Part shown: piece by piece, positions 56,001 through 64,000 of the stretch
Numbering within the stretch: position 1 is the first letter of the stretch
Layout: the number at the start of each line of letters is the position of its first letter
Source of the DNA: Pegoplata infirma
Lineage: Eukaryota; Arthropoda; Insecta; Diptera; Anthomyiidae
NCBI GenBank assembly: GCA_963921195.1
Contig: OY992538.1
Span: forward strand, 230,819,462-230,883,461
Direction of reading: 5' to 3'
Length of the DNA: 64,000 nucleotides
Program-made: the position numbers and the translations under genes
Notes under the pieces: model-generated
Database searches by the model: none
The model's input: only the letters and a program-made list of their open reading frames with translations
What the model was told of the DNA's origin: nothing

Positions 56001-56691
56001 AATATGAATATAGAATTGTTAATTTAATGGTGGGACTTTTAACAGAAAACTCTTGGTCATTGGATGATGTAGAGAGAGAAGAGACTATTAATGCTTTAGA
56101 TGGTATAGCTCCTAAACAAATTGTTGAAGGTTTATTCGATTTATATACCATACCGAGTAAAGGAAAAAAAAATCGTTTTACTTATAAAGAAGAGTTGGTG
56201 GCCCGTATAGTAGCTCAAAATATTTTACAACCTGGCTTAAAGTTTAGAGTTGATGAATTTTTAAGTACTTGGCAAGAGGCATTACCAGAAGGCATGAAAT
56301 GTGATGTAAGTTAAAATCGTAACAAATTTACCATATATTTATTTTTTTTACAAAAATTATATCTATTTAGGAAAAATTTTTACGAGGTTTGGGTATATTT
56401 GATAAAGAAGGTGCTGTTCCTTGTATTAGATCGTTATCAGAAGATAATTTACCTTTGAATATACACGATCGTATGAAATTATTGTTTAAAACAAAATCTA
56501 AATGGACCTTAGATGAAATGGAACCATATATAGAGTAATAACAACATCTTAATAGTTTTTGTTATGTTAAACTAACTTAATTCAATTTTAGATGTTTTAC
56601 TACACCAGTTTTATCGGTTTCATCTTTAATGGCTAAACAGGCTAGATCATTGATGGAAAATGGTGTTAGATATTATGTAGCAAAACATTAA
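53089..56691 (+). CDS. Dcc1: Dcc1 (sister chromatid cohesion protein DCC1)
   Basis: Subunit of the Ctf18-RFC alternative PCNA clamp loader that helps establish cohesion at the fork (Ctf18-Ctf8-Dcc1). Five exons: 53089-53129, 53193-53274, 55415-56305, 56371-56534, 56592-56691; every junction keeps frame, giving 425 residues (human ~393). Landmarks: an N-terminal helical region, then YYPSADIISDNLKLLELDD, LHFKGGLNEKVVLCTDEKTY (the Ctf8-contact part in the family), and C-terminal winged-helix-type sequence with LYTIPSKGKKNRFTYKEELV, FLRGLGIFDKEG and ending in YYVAKH. Residues ~130-155 are a low-complexity, acidic Ser/Asn linker. Intron 2 (2.1 kb) has been enlarged by a DINE-1-like element and a palindromic MITE. 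Promoter shared with the adaptor gene; 3' end overlaps or abuts DDX24. Confidence 0.93.
53555..54486 (+). mobile_element. DINE-1-like element in Dcc1 intron 2
   Basis: Starts in AGAGGGTATATATGAGTTTG, has the ACCCCATAAAGTATATATATTC core, GTCGATCTAGCGATGTCCG, then the long type-A' body seen at 1-843, and ends GGAGGGTATTCATAGATTCGG CAAAGTCGAAT ... TTCTACTTG. Confidence 0.85.
54617..55229. mobile_element. 613-bp palindromic MITE in Dcc1 intron 2 (TA target)
   Basis: Termini CACCGTCCGACA...TGTCGGACGGTG, TA on both sides. The long arms share ATTTACAGTTTTTCATTTCG-like text, GATCCTGTTTCC and TTTTAAAAGGA in inverse order. Tc1/mariner-like by its target. Confidence 0.88.
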
Positions 56692-56698
56692 GGTAAGT

Positions 56699-56704
56699 TT
56701 TATT
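56699..56704 (-). terminator. Candidate DDX24 polyadenylation signal
   Basis: AATAAA on the minus strand, about 50 bases past the DDX24 stop and just 8 bases from the Dcc1 stop. A plus-strand ATTAAA for Dcc1 is at 56736-56741, so the two 3'UTRs should overlap. Confidence 0.6.
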
Positions 56705-56735
56705 TGCATAATTTACACAATTATTATATAAATGT

Positions 56736-56741
56736 ATTAAA
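56736..56741 (+). terminator. Candidate Dcc1 polyadenylation signal
   Basis: ATTAAA, a common variant hexamer, 45 bases past the Dcc1 stop and 14 bases short of the DDX24 stop codon. Confidence 0.45.
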
Positions 56742-56754
56742 ATTCCCTAAACTA

Positions 56755-59712
56755 CTAATTCTTTTTCTTTTTGTTACGCATTTTCTTGGCCTGTTTTAAA
56801 TCTTCAATGGCATCTTTCATTACCCTTACGGCACTATGGGCATCATCATGATTTTCACTTGACATCTCTGGCATTTGTAATTGACCAGTAGCTGTGGGAT
56901 ATCTGTAGCAAAAAAATAGATCGTATATATTAGTATTTTAATTATTATAAACTTTGCAAAAAAAAACTTACTTGAAACTAAAACCTCTGGGGAATATGGG
57001 TCTAGCTAGTAATGCTTTCAAATCAGCTCTGACACCATCTAAATGCATACGATTACGACGTTTTTCTATGATAAAAGGATCTTCATCTTGATCGCTGCCA
57101 CTAAAAATATAAATTTAAATAACCATAAAAAGAATTAAATCGAAAAAATTTAAAAAAAACTTACGACTCATCATTATATCCATCTATTACCATATCCATT
57201 TCTTCAGCATGTTTTTTCATCCAACCTAGTTCAGATTGAGTACGTTTTAATTTTAATTCTTGTTTATCAACTTCTCTAGCTAAATTAACTCTTTCTTTTA
57301 CAGCATTTAAATAACGTTCTGATACAGGAAATAAGGGCATATCTTCAGCTATTTTAAAAAAGAAAATTAAAAATGGTGAGTATTTTTTTAACTCTTAATT
57401 GTTTAGACATACTTCTTTCCAAGGTTCTATATAATTTTATATAACTTTTAACTTCTCCGGGTTCCATAAACATTACAGTTATACCATTTTTATTAGCTCT
57501 AGCTGTGCGACCAGATCTATGAACATAATTTTCACTAGTGCGGGGCACCTAAAAATTTTTTTTTTTTATAAAAATTGTTTATCTATTTTTGTTTTCAATA
57601 ATTCTTGCTGCATACCTGATAATGTATGACATGTTCCACATTGGGTATATCTAAACCTCTAGCCGCCACATCAGTGGCTATAAGTAGACCACACACATCA
57701 TCTCTAAATCTTTCTAAATTCTTTAAGCGTTGTTTCTGTATCATGTTGGCATGCAAAGGCAACGGCTTACAGTCCAGTAAACCAAATAATGTAGCCAGTC
57801 GTTTAACACAATCTATAGAATTGCAAAATACAATAGTCCTACCGGGATGACGTTGTACAAAGTAGTACAAATAAAAGTCCTTATGTTCTAAAGGACAAAT
57901 TAAACGACATTCTGTCAGATTTTGAGCCGTTTCTAAAAAAGAAAAATTTGTTTTGAGTTTTAAATTTGTGTGTTTGATAACTAGAAACTCACGTTGTGAC
58001 CTGGTTATATCTACAATTTTAGGTTGCGATATTCCTAATTCTTCTATAAAACTTTGAATTTTCATTTCTGAAGTCAGTTTAACAAATTTTGGTTTTTTAC
58101 CATAATTACGTTCTGTAATAAAAAAATATATATAAAAAAATGTTAACTTGTTTTAATTTTAACTCTTACTTTGCATATGATCCGGTAAATCATGCACCAA
58201 AGTTAAGGTAGCCGAAAATATGAAATTTTGCCTAGATTGTTTTTTCTGTTCATTTTCATTGATTACTTTTAACAGACTTCTTAACTCCTCAAAGTGCCCC
58301 TTTTCCACCATCCGATCGGTTTCATCAATTACCAAAAAACTTATATCTTCTATTTTAGCCAAATGATTATTTCCTTGTAAATACAATTCCCATAAACGTC
58401 CTGGAGTAGCTACTACAATTTCTGGATGGCTATTTAAAACACGTTTTTGCTTTGCCTCTGATAAACCACCAAATATAGCAGCAACTTTTATGCCGGTATA
58501 TTTGGCAGCAGCTACCAAATGGTCTTTAACTTGTACCGCTAATTCCCTGGTAGGTGTTAGTACTAAGCCATAAAGAGCCCCGCCTTCTATTGCTGGTTCC
58601 TCTAGATCACTAAAATCGGAATCAATATCCATAGGAATTTCTTCTTCAGGTTTAACTTCTGGTTCTATATCTTCAACCTGTTTATTTTTAGCAACAGCTA
58701 AGGGTTTTCTTATACCAGTTCTTGAATTTTTTCGTTTTAATTCCATAATACCGGCCAGCATGGGTATGCCAAAAGCTAAAGTTTTACCACTACCCGTCTC
58801 AGCAGCACCTAATATATCTTTTTTGCCTAATATAGCAGCTGCTAAGGTACGAGATTGTATTTCGGTAGGAGTTTTAAAACCTTTTTCTGCCAAAGCTTGT
58901 AATACAGGTTGAGGTACACCCAATCCATTCCATCCCTGTGAAATAAAATTATAAACAAACGATCTATCAAACTATATAAGATAATTACCTCTAAATCATC
59001 TATACTAATGGAATTGCTATTGACCAGCTCGGGCACTTTGTCGTCTTCTTCATCACTGCTATTTTCTTCCTTAGATTCTTCATCATCCTTTGGTGGCCTT
59101 AAAAATTTAAAACGATCATCTTGTTTTTGTTTGTTGCCTTTATCTTTGGATTTTTTAGATTTCTGTTCTTGTTTTGGTGAAAGTGTTTTATCTTTTATTT
59201 CGTTCTTTGTTTCCTTGCGTTTTAATTTACGTTGTTCTCTTTTCTCACGCCTTCTTTCCAATTTCTTGGCTAGATGCTCATCTTTTTTTGCTTTTTTCTT
59301 AGAAGATTTTGAAGTAGTCTCATCCTCATTATTATCCGAATCATCATCACCATCGTCTTCCTCCTCATCGCTGTCTTCGTCTGAGGCTGGTTCAGCCTTA
59401 CGTTTTTGCGGCCCTTTCTTACGCTCTAAACGTTTTTGTTTTCTCGATGATTTTGGCTAGAAAATTGTAATTATAAACTGTATAAACAATTTTATAGCTA
59501 ATCCTTACCTTTGAGGTTGTTACAACATTTGTATCATAATCCTCTAGAACTTCCAATCCTATAAGACCCTCCAAGCCAACACCATCTTCTGTTATGACAC
59601 TTCCTTTAATTTTTACCTTTTCCCACTTATCTTCGTTGGATTTTATTGGTGTTTTGTTAACTTTAAGTTTTGGTAGCTTTATTTTGCTACTTTTTTGTTT
59701 ATTTTGTACCAT
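56755..59712 (-). CDS. Ddx24: DEAD-box ATP-dependent RNA helicase, DDX24 type
   Basis: Nucleolar-type RNA helicase implicated in large-subunit ribosome assembly. Nine exons: 59712-59509, 59456-58989, 58935-58170, 58112-57993, 57932-57616, 57548-57413, 57348-57165, 57100-56972, 56902-56755; all in frame, 823 residues (human 859). Residues 69-224 are a Lys/Glu/Asp/Ser-rich tail with nuclear-localisation-like clusters. Q-motif region FKTPTEIQ at 244-251, motif I AAETGSGKT (268-276), an acidic insert (~292-344) typical of DDX24, Ia PTRELA, Ib TPGRL, motif II VIDETD (428-431 DETD rather than DEAD), III SAT, IV IVFCNS, V ATDVAARGLDIP, VI HRSGRTAR, then the subfamily signature RTLERTEDMPLFPV. Ends in a Lys-rich C-terminus. 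First ATG starts the conserved leader. CACGTG lies 58 bases upstream. Confidence 0.94.
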
Positions 59713-59769
59713 TTTTATAAACTATTTAACAATTTTTAATAATTTTATTTGAAAAACTAAACTTTCCGG

Positions 59770-59775
59770 CACGTG
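59770..59775 (-). promoter_or_regulatory. CACGTG E-box upstream of DDX24
   Basis: Palindromic Myc/Max-type E-box, 58 bases before the ATG, in the likely 5'UTR or core promoter. Ribosome-biogenesis genes in flies often use this site; function is inferred. Confidence 0.5.
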
Positions 59776-59961
59776 TTTTTGTTTTGTTTTAAATTCTGTT
59801 TTGTTCATATAATTCGTTTAACGATTTTTTTTGTAAAGAGAATTTACAGAGTTGTTCTTTAGCACTGTTGTCAACATAGCTATTTTTTCTTACCATTTAG
59901 CGTTTTTGAATTGTCTTTCAGCTGTTGCCAACTTTTTTTTTTTAGACAAACCTCTAAATTA

Positions 59962-60462
59962 CAGATGGGCACACGAGCAGATTAAAGTGTGATTCGCGCG
60001 TGAGTGTGACTAAATTCAATTTCACTCACGTGATTGTGAGTGAGTGTGAGTGGAGAAAAAAATTGCTTGAGTGAGTGTGCGTGAGTAAGATTTTTGCGTG
60101 AGTGTGCGTGATTTATTTTCTCTTCATAGCAACAAAGAAATTGTAAATTTGGCTAAACTTAAGATTTCGTCCCGAAAAAAGCAAAAAAAAAAAAAATGTA
60201 AAATTTCGCTGAAAATTTTGAAAGATTTTTGAAATTTTAGTTTTTGAATTTTTTTTTGTATAAATAAGAGTTTCGTGAGTGTGACCCGTGTAAAAAAATA
60301 ATTATATCAAAACATATCTCCTTTGATAAAAACATATATGGATCATATCTAGTGTGAGTAGAACAAAAAATTTGCTCGTGAGTGAGTGTGCGTGATTCAA
60401 AAATTCCTTTCGTGAGCATGAGAAAGTGTGAGTCAAAAATCACTCACGAGCCCATCTCTACT
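59962..60462. mobile_element. ~500-bp hAT-like MITE with GTGAGTG repeats
   Basis: CAGATGGGC...GAGCCCATCTCTACT between exact 8-bp copies of CTAAATTA (59954-59961, 60463-60470). The left end lacks a few bases compared with 27645. Subterminal GTGAGTGTGAG motifs abound. A short insertion-like stretch (60290-60350) with CATATCTCC is unlike the other copies. Confidence 0.85.
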
Positions 60463-60487
60463 CTAAATTAAGTGTGGGGGGGTTGGT

Positions 60488-60720
60488 ACTAGAGATGTGT
60501 ACATGAGCAGATTCACGTGATTGACGCGTGAGTGTGACTGAACTTAATTTAACTCACGTGATTGTGAGTGAGTTGAAAAAATTTGCGTGAGTAGATTTTT
60601 TGCGTGAGTTTGCGTTATTTATTTTCTCTTCAAATTTCCTTTAGTACCGAAAAAAGCAAACAAAAATTGTAAAATTTTGTCTAAACTTTAAACTTCGTCT
60701 CAAAAAAAGCAAAAAAAAAA
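60488..60720. mobile_element. GTGAGTG hAT-like MITE, left half only
   Basis: Begins ACTAGAGATGTGTACATGAG and has TGACGCGTGAGTGTGACTG, as in 59962-60462; the right half is missing where the retrotransposon remnant begins. Confidence 0.7.
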
Positions 60721-60779
60721 CTTAATCAACCCCCTAAAAACTTTATGGGGTTGTTAATCTGCTCTTTAAACTTGTTCTC

Positions 60780-61660
60780 GAAAGAACGTGGTCATGGGCT
60801 ATAGAATCCTTCAAACCCTACAAATCGTCTAAACCGGATGTAATCTTATTAAATTGAGATTATTCCCCATTTAATGGAGATTTTTTTGGTTGTCTTCAAC
60901 TATCGTACGTTCTGCAATCTTGGAGGAAATCTAAGGCGGATTTCATACAAAAAAAAAAAAATGGAAAATTGAATCACGTAAAAGCAAAAGATTGCAGACC
61001 TATTAGTTTATCATCTTTTATTTTGAAAACTCTAGAACGGATTCTGAACCTTTTCATTAGAGAAAAATGTAGGTTTTCACTTTCTACGCCAATTGCGCTT
61101 AAAGTCGAGATAAAGGGAGTCAGAATTTCTTTGGCAACACAAGCGAAACTTTTAGGAATCATTTAAGATAGTTAACTATCATGGAAGCAAAACACGGATA
61201 AAAGGATCAAGAAAGCATACAACGCCTACAAGAAAATGTTAAGTGCAACTTAAGGACTGAAACCAAAGATTACTTACTGGATTTATACTTCTGTAGTAAG
61301 ACCAATCATACTGTATGGTCTTATGGTCTGGTATAATGCATTGGAGTGTAATGTGACACATAAAAAATTTCAGAAAGTCTCATGGAATTATGCATCACAG
61401 GCGCTCTGAGAATAACATCAGCTGAATCTATTGACACACTACTGAATCTGATAGCCTTTGACATTTTTGCAAAGGGTTAGGCCTATAAGTCCTGCTTTCG
61501 TCTCAAAGAGTCAAATCTATTCAGGCAACTTAACTTTTGACACGGTAACATCTTCTTTCTTAGCATGACAGTCCTCGGTGGACCAGTGCTTCCCGAACTA
61601 CAGATTTCCATGTTGACCTCTCTTCAGATTTAAGACGAAAATTTGGTACGCGCATTGTTT
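60780..61660 (+). pseudogene. Decayed Jockey-type non-LTR retrotransposon reverse transcriptase
   Basis: Translating in shifting frames gives WAIESFKPYKSSKPDVILL, then KAKDCRPISLSSFILKTLER (RT fingers motif, normally A-K-x-x-R-P-I-S-L), then after an internal deletion GVRISLATQAKLLGII, GLKPKITYWIYTSVVRPIIL with YGLMVWYNALE, and LLNLIAFDIFAKG. These are the conserved order of a Jockey-superfamily RT and its C-terminal thumb region. The catalytic FADD box lies in the deleted part, and stops and frameshifts are frequent. No ORF1, 5' end or poly-A tail is defined. Confidence 0.8.
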
Positions 61661-61993
61661 TCAAACATCTCTTACCGCATCAAACCATCTCTTTATGACT
61701 ACAAAATACATTTATCAGTCAAATTTCAAATAGTAATACGGATCTTAGAGTCATTTAAGCCAAACTTAAAGGGGAGTTTGTATGAGACCTAGGAACATGG
61801 GTCATCATTTGGTCGAGAGAAGCAATTTTCATATTAGTCGACCGGAAGCTACTTTACAATTCTTAGGTTATGTAGAATATACCACAATTTTCGAGGTGTT
61901 CTTTCATTTTCGTTCATAACTTAATGTACTGAACCGATTTTTTTGAAATTAAATACCCAACTACTCGAAGCATCGACAAGTATATATGTTATA
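61661..61993. repeat. Retrotransposon tail and DINE fragment
   Basis: 61840-61985 holds minus-strand type-A DINE interior (TTCTTAGGTTATGTAGAATA, TTTTCGTTCATAACTTAATG, CTGAACCGATTTTTTT). The rest is undefined. Confidence 0.5.
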
Positions 61994-62110
61994 CAGTGTT
62001 GCCAGATAAGGGGATTTGTCCCCAAAATGGGGATTTCGAGTTTGGTTTGGGGACAAGAATTCCAGGGGAGGGATTTGGGGATTTCGCAAATTTTTGGAGA
62101 TTTTGTCTAA
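61994..62110. mobile_element. hAT-like left end, CAGTGTTGCCAG
   Basis: CAGTGTTGCCAGATAAGGGG followed by repeats of GGGGATTT / TTGTCCCC. No right end was identified in the window. Confidence 0.55.
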
Positions 62111-62755
62111 AATTTGGGGATTTTTTTTATTTCCAAAATTAAAAAATTAATTTTTAAAATTTTTAAAATTGTTAAGACTATTACCAATTAATGAGATTGA
62201 CATTGGTACAGAATGCAGTCAAAAATTACAACTGCATTCATTTGTTAATGTCAAAGTCGTAAAATTGGAATAATAATGCTTTAATTATTTTTTTGACGTT
62301 TTTTTAAAAACAAAAATATTGTTTTTAAATGCACTAAGATTGCAGTCTTTAGAAGCTGGTAGACAACTGTTTTTTTGTTATTTTCCCCGTAAAACTGTCC
62401 TTAATCCCATCATTTGGATTGGGCAAGATAAAATAGTTTAGGTCGGGAGTAATTTTAGTAAAAGCAACCATTTTTATTTTTGACCTCCAATAATTTTGAC
62501 CACCAATTTATTTGGGAACAATAAAAAAATATTTTTTTATTTATTTTAGAACATCTACTTAAGTGCAAAGTAATGAGATATCAAAATAAAAAAATATTTC
62601 TTTGTTTACAAAAAAATTGGTGGTCAAAAGTATTGGAGGCCAAAAAATAGGTACTGGTGTCTCCAACTGTGTTGATTGACTTTTAGTATTTTTGTGGGTC
62701 GTTTAAAAAATTATTTCACAACCGAATAGAAACTTTTGGAGTATTACCTCCTAGC
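62111..62755. other. AT-rich repeat-derived DNA, no gene
   Basis: Probable interior of the element starting at 61994; no coding support. Confidence 0.35.
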
Positions 62756-63285
62756 ACGAATCTGTCATTACAAAAGTTGTATCCAATAGCCTTCTCGAGA
62801 TATATTCATTTTAATATTTTGTGAACAAAGCCATAAAAATCAACAATTCATTGAATATTGGAAAAGTGTATGTTAAAGGAATATATTTTTTTTATAAAAA
62901 ATCCTAACATATCCAAGAAATCGGCTCGATACGATCAGGGATACCATCAGGTAATGTCAAGGAAGTTGACAACATCCTTTTTGCAATAAATATCCAAATT
63001 TTGCAAGAAATTTCCTGTTCAAACCAGATATGTAAAGTGGACACTCCAATAAAGAGAACCTCGAGATATAGGCATTTTAATATTTTGTGAACCAAGCCTT
63101 CAAAATCAACAATTCTTTGAATATTGGAAAAGTGTATGTTAAAGGAATATATTTTTTTATTCAAATTTCTTATAAAAAATCCTAACATATCCAAGAAATC
63201 GGCTCGATACGATCAGGGATACCATCAGGTAATGTCATGGAAGTTGACAACATCCTTTTTGCAATAAATATCCAAATATTGCAAG

Positions 63286-63324
<39 letters not shown>

Positions 63325-64000
63325 CGGTTAAAATTTAAAATCCATGGATTATATCCAAAAATATTTGAAAAAAAAGTCAAAATTATGAACCAATAATGCA
63401 TATTTTTAAAAATACTTTCTTTTGTAATAATTTTAATACTTTTTTTGGTAATATTGAGAGAAAAAATTTAAAAGACATCTTCTTAAGTATTCCTGTTCCC
63501 CAATAAAATTACCTTTTTTTGCAAGAAATCCAGTCTCGATACCATCAGGACATGTAAGGAAGTTCAAAATGTCCTTTTTTAGTTTTATCCTTAACTATTC
63601 GAATTGTGAAAAAAAATCCTGTAGATACTAAAATAAAGAGAACGTGGGGTTAAAATCCAAATTTCGTTGAGTATATCCAAAAATTTTTTGCAAAAGCAAA
63701 TATCTGATTTGAACAGTATTTTTTCTTTTTTCCAAAATTCTAATAGTTTTAAGGATAAAACCAAAAAAATACATTTTTAACTTCCTTACAATGTTCTGAT
63801 GGTATTCCTGATCTTATCGAGGCTTGATTTTTTTTCAAAAGTTATGTAATTTTGTGGGGAAGAGGATTAAAAATACAACATTTACACTTTTTTAATATCA
63901 ACAGAATTCTTGGATTTGGGGGCTTGATTCACAAAAAATTCAAATTCCCATATCTCGAGAAGGCTATTTAATACAACTTTTTTATTTAAAATTTAATATT
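62756..64000. repeat. Repeat related to the hAT-like element at 33304-34738, with internal tandem copy
   Basis: GCCTTCTCGAGATATA, ATCAGG...GTAAGGAAGTTCAA and CTCGAGAAGGC motifs match 33740-34440. A ~275-bp segment is repeated head-to-tail: AATCCTAACATATCCAAGAA and CCATCAGGTAATGTCA occur at 62902-62958 and 63179-63236. An A31 run stands at 63290-63320. Continues beyond the window. Confidence 0.7.

Noticed and set aside
59008..59460. 150-codon plus-strand Ser/Leu-rich open frame
   Set aside because: Antisense shadow of the Lys/Glu/Asp-rich second exon of DDX24.
61994..62110. A complete hAT element starting at CAGTGTTGCCAG
   Set aside because: No inverted partner or 8-bp duplication could be found before the window end, so only the end is annotated.

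Overview
The window is nuclear DNA from an AT-rich higher dipteran, most likely a calyptrate fly of the blow fly or house fly type. Reasons: spliced genes with GT-AG introns, proteins that align closely with Drosophila/metazoan families as remembered (no search was run), and a dense load of DINE-1/INE-1-like elements carrying the 'ACCCCATAAAGTATATATATTC ... CGATCTAGCGATGTCCGTC' core seen in fly INE-1 elements. Exact species cannot be told from the sequence.

Genes, left to right. (1) 2561-3046, minus: first two coding exons of alkylglycerone-phosphate synthase (ether-lipid synthesis); the remainder lies left of the window. (2) 37498-39350, plus: Dpit47/TTC4, a five-exon TPR co-chaperone. (3) 41427-52685, minus: three-exon, 974-residue adaptor with a PH-like N-terminus and several SH2/SH3-docking motifs; not named. 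(4) 44604-44942, minus: intronless Dad1 (oligosaccharyltransferase subunit) nested in the 5.6-kb intron of gene 3. (5) 53089-56691, plus: Dcc1 (cohesion-establishment clamp-loader subunit), divergent from gene 3 across a 403-bp gap that carries an E2F-like site. (6) 56755-59712, minus: nine-exon DDX24-type DEAD-box helicase, tail-to-tail with Dcc1 (63 bp apart), with a CACGTG E-box just upstream. The six genes have housekeeping-type or signalling roles and show no joint pathway.

Everything else is mobile or repetitive DNA. The most striking object is at 4484-15045: a 10.6-kb structure with ~0.6-kb inverted arms enclosing two tandem copies of a ~2.69-kb unit, itself made of ~155-210-bp repeats. 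The two units carry different later insertions, so each acts as the empty site for the other. Further right are a DINE-like element containing a 57-copy 16-bp minisatellite (17855-18775), a foldback block (18985-20235), and many non-autonomous elements. Six have exact or near-exact 8-bp target duplications beyond those in the composite (hAT-like), others have TA, TTAA, or 3-bp duplications. Several are nested, including one palindromic element inserted into a copy of itself. The right end (60780-64000) holds a decayed Jockey-type non-LTR retrotransposon and a repeat also found inside the hAT-like element at 33304-34738.

No rRNA, convincing tRNA, CRISPR, virus or complete autonomous transposase gene was seen. 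Percent identities are by eye; intron boundaries come from reading frame plus GT/AG signals.
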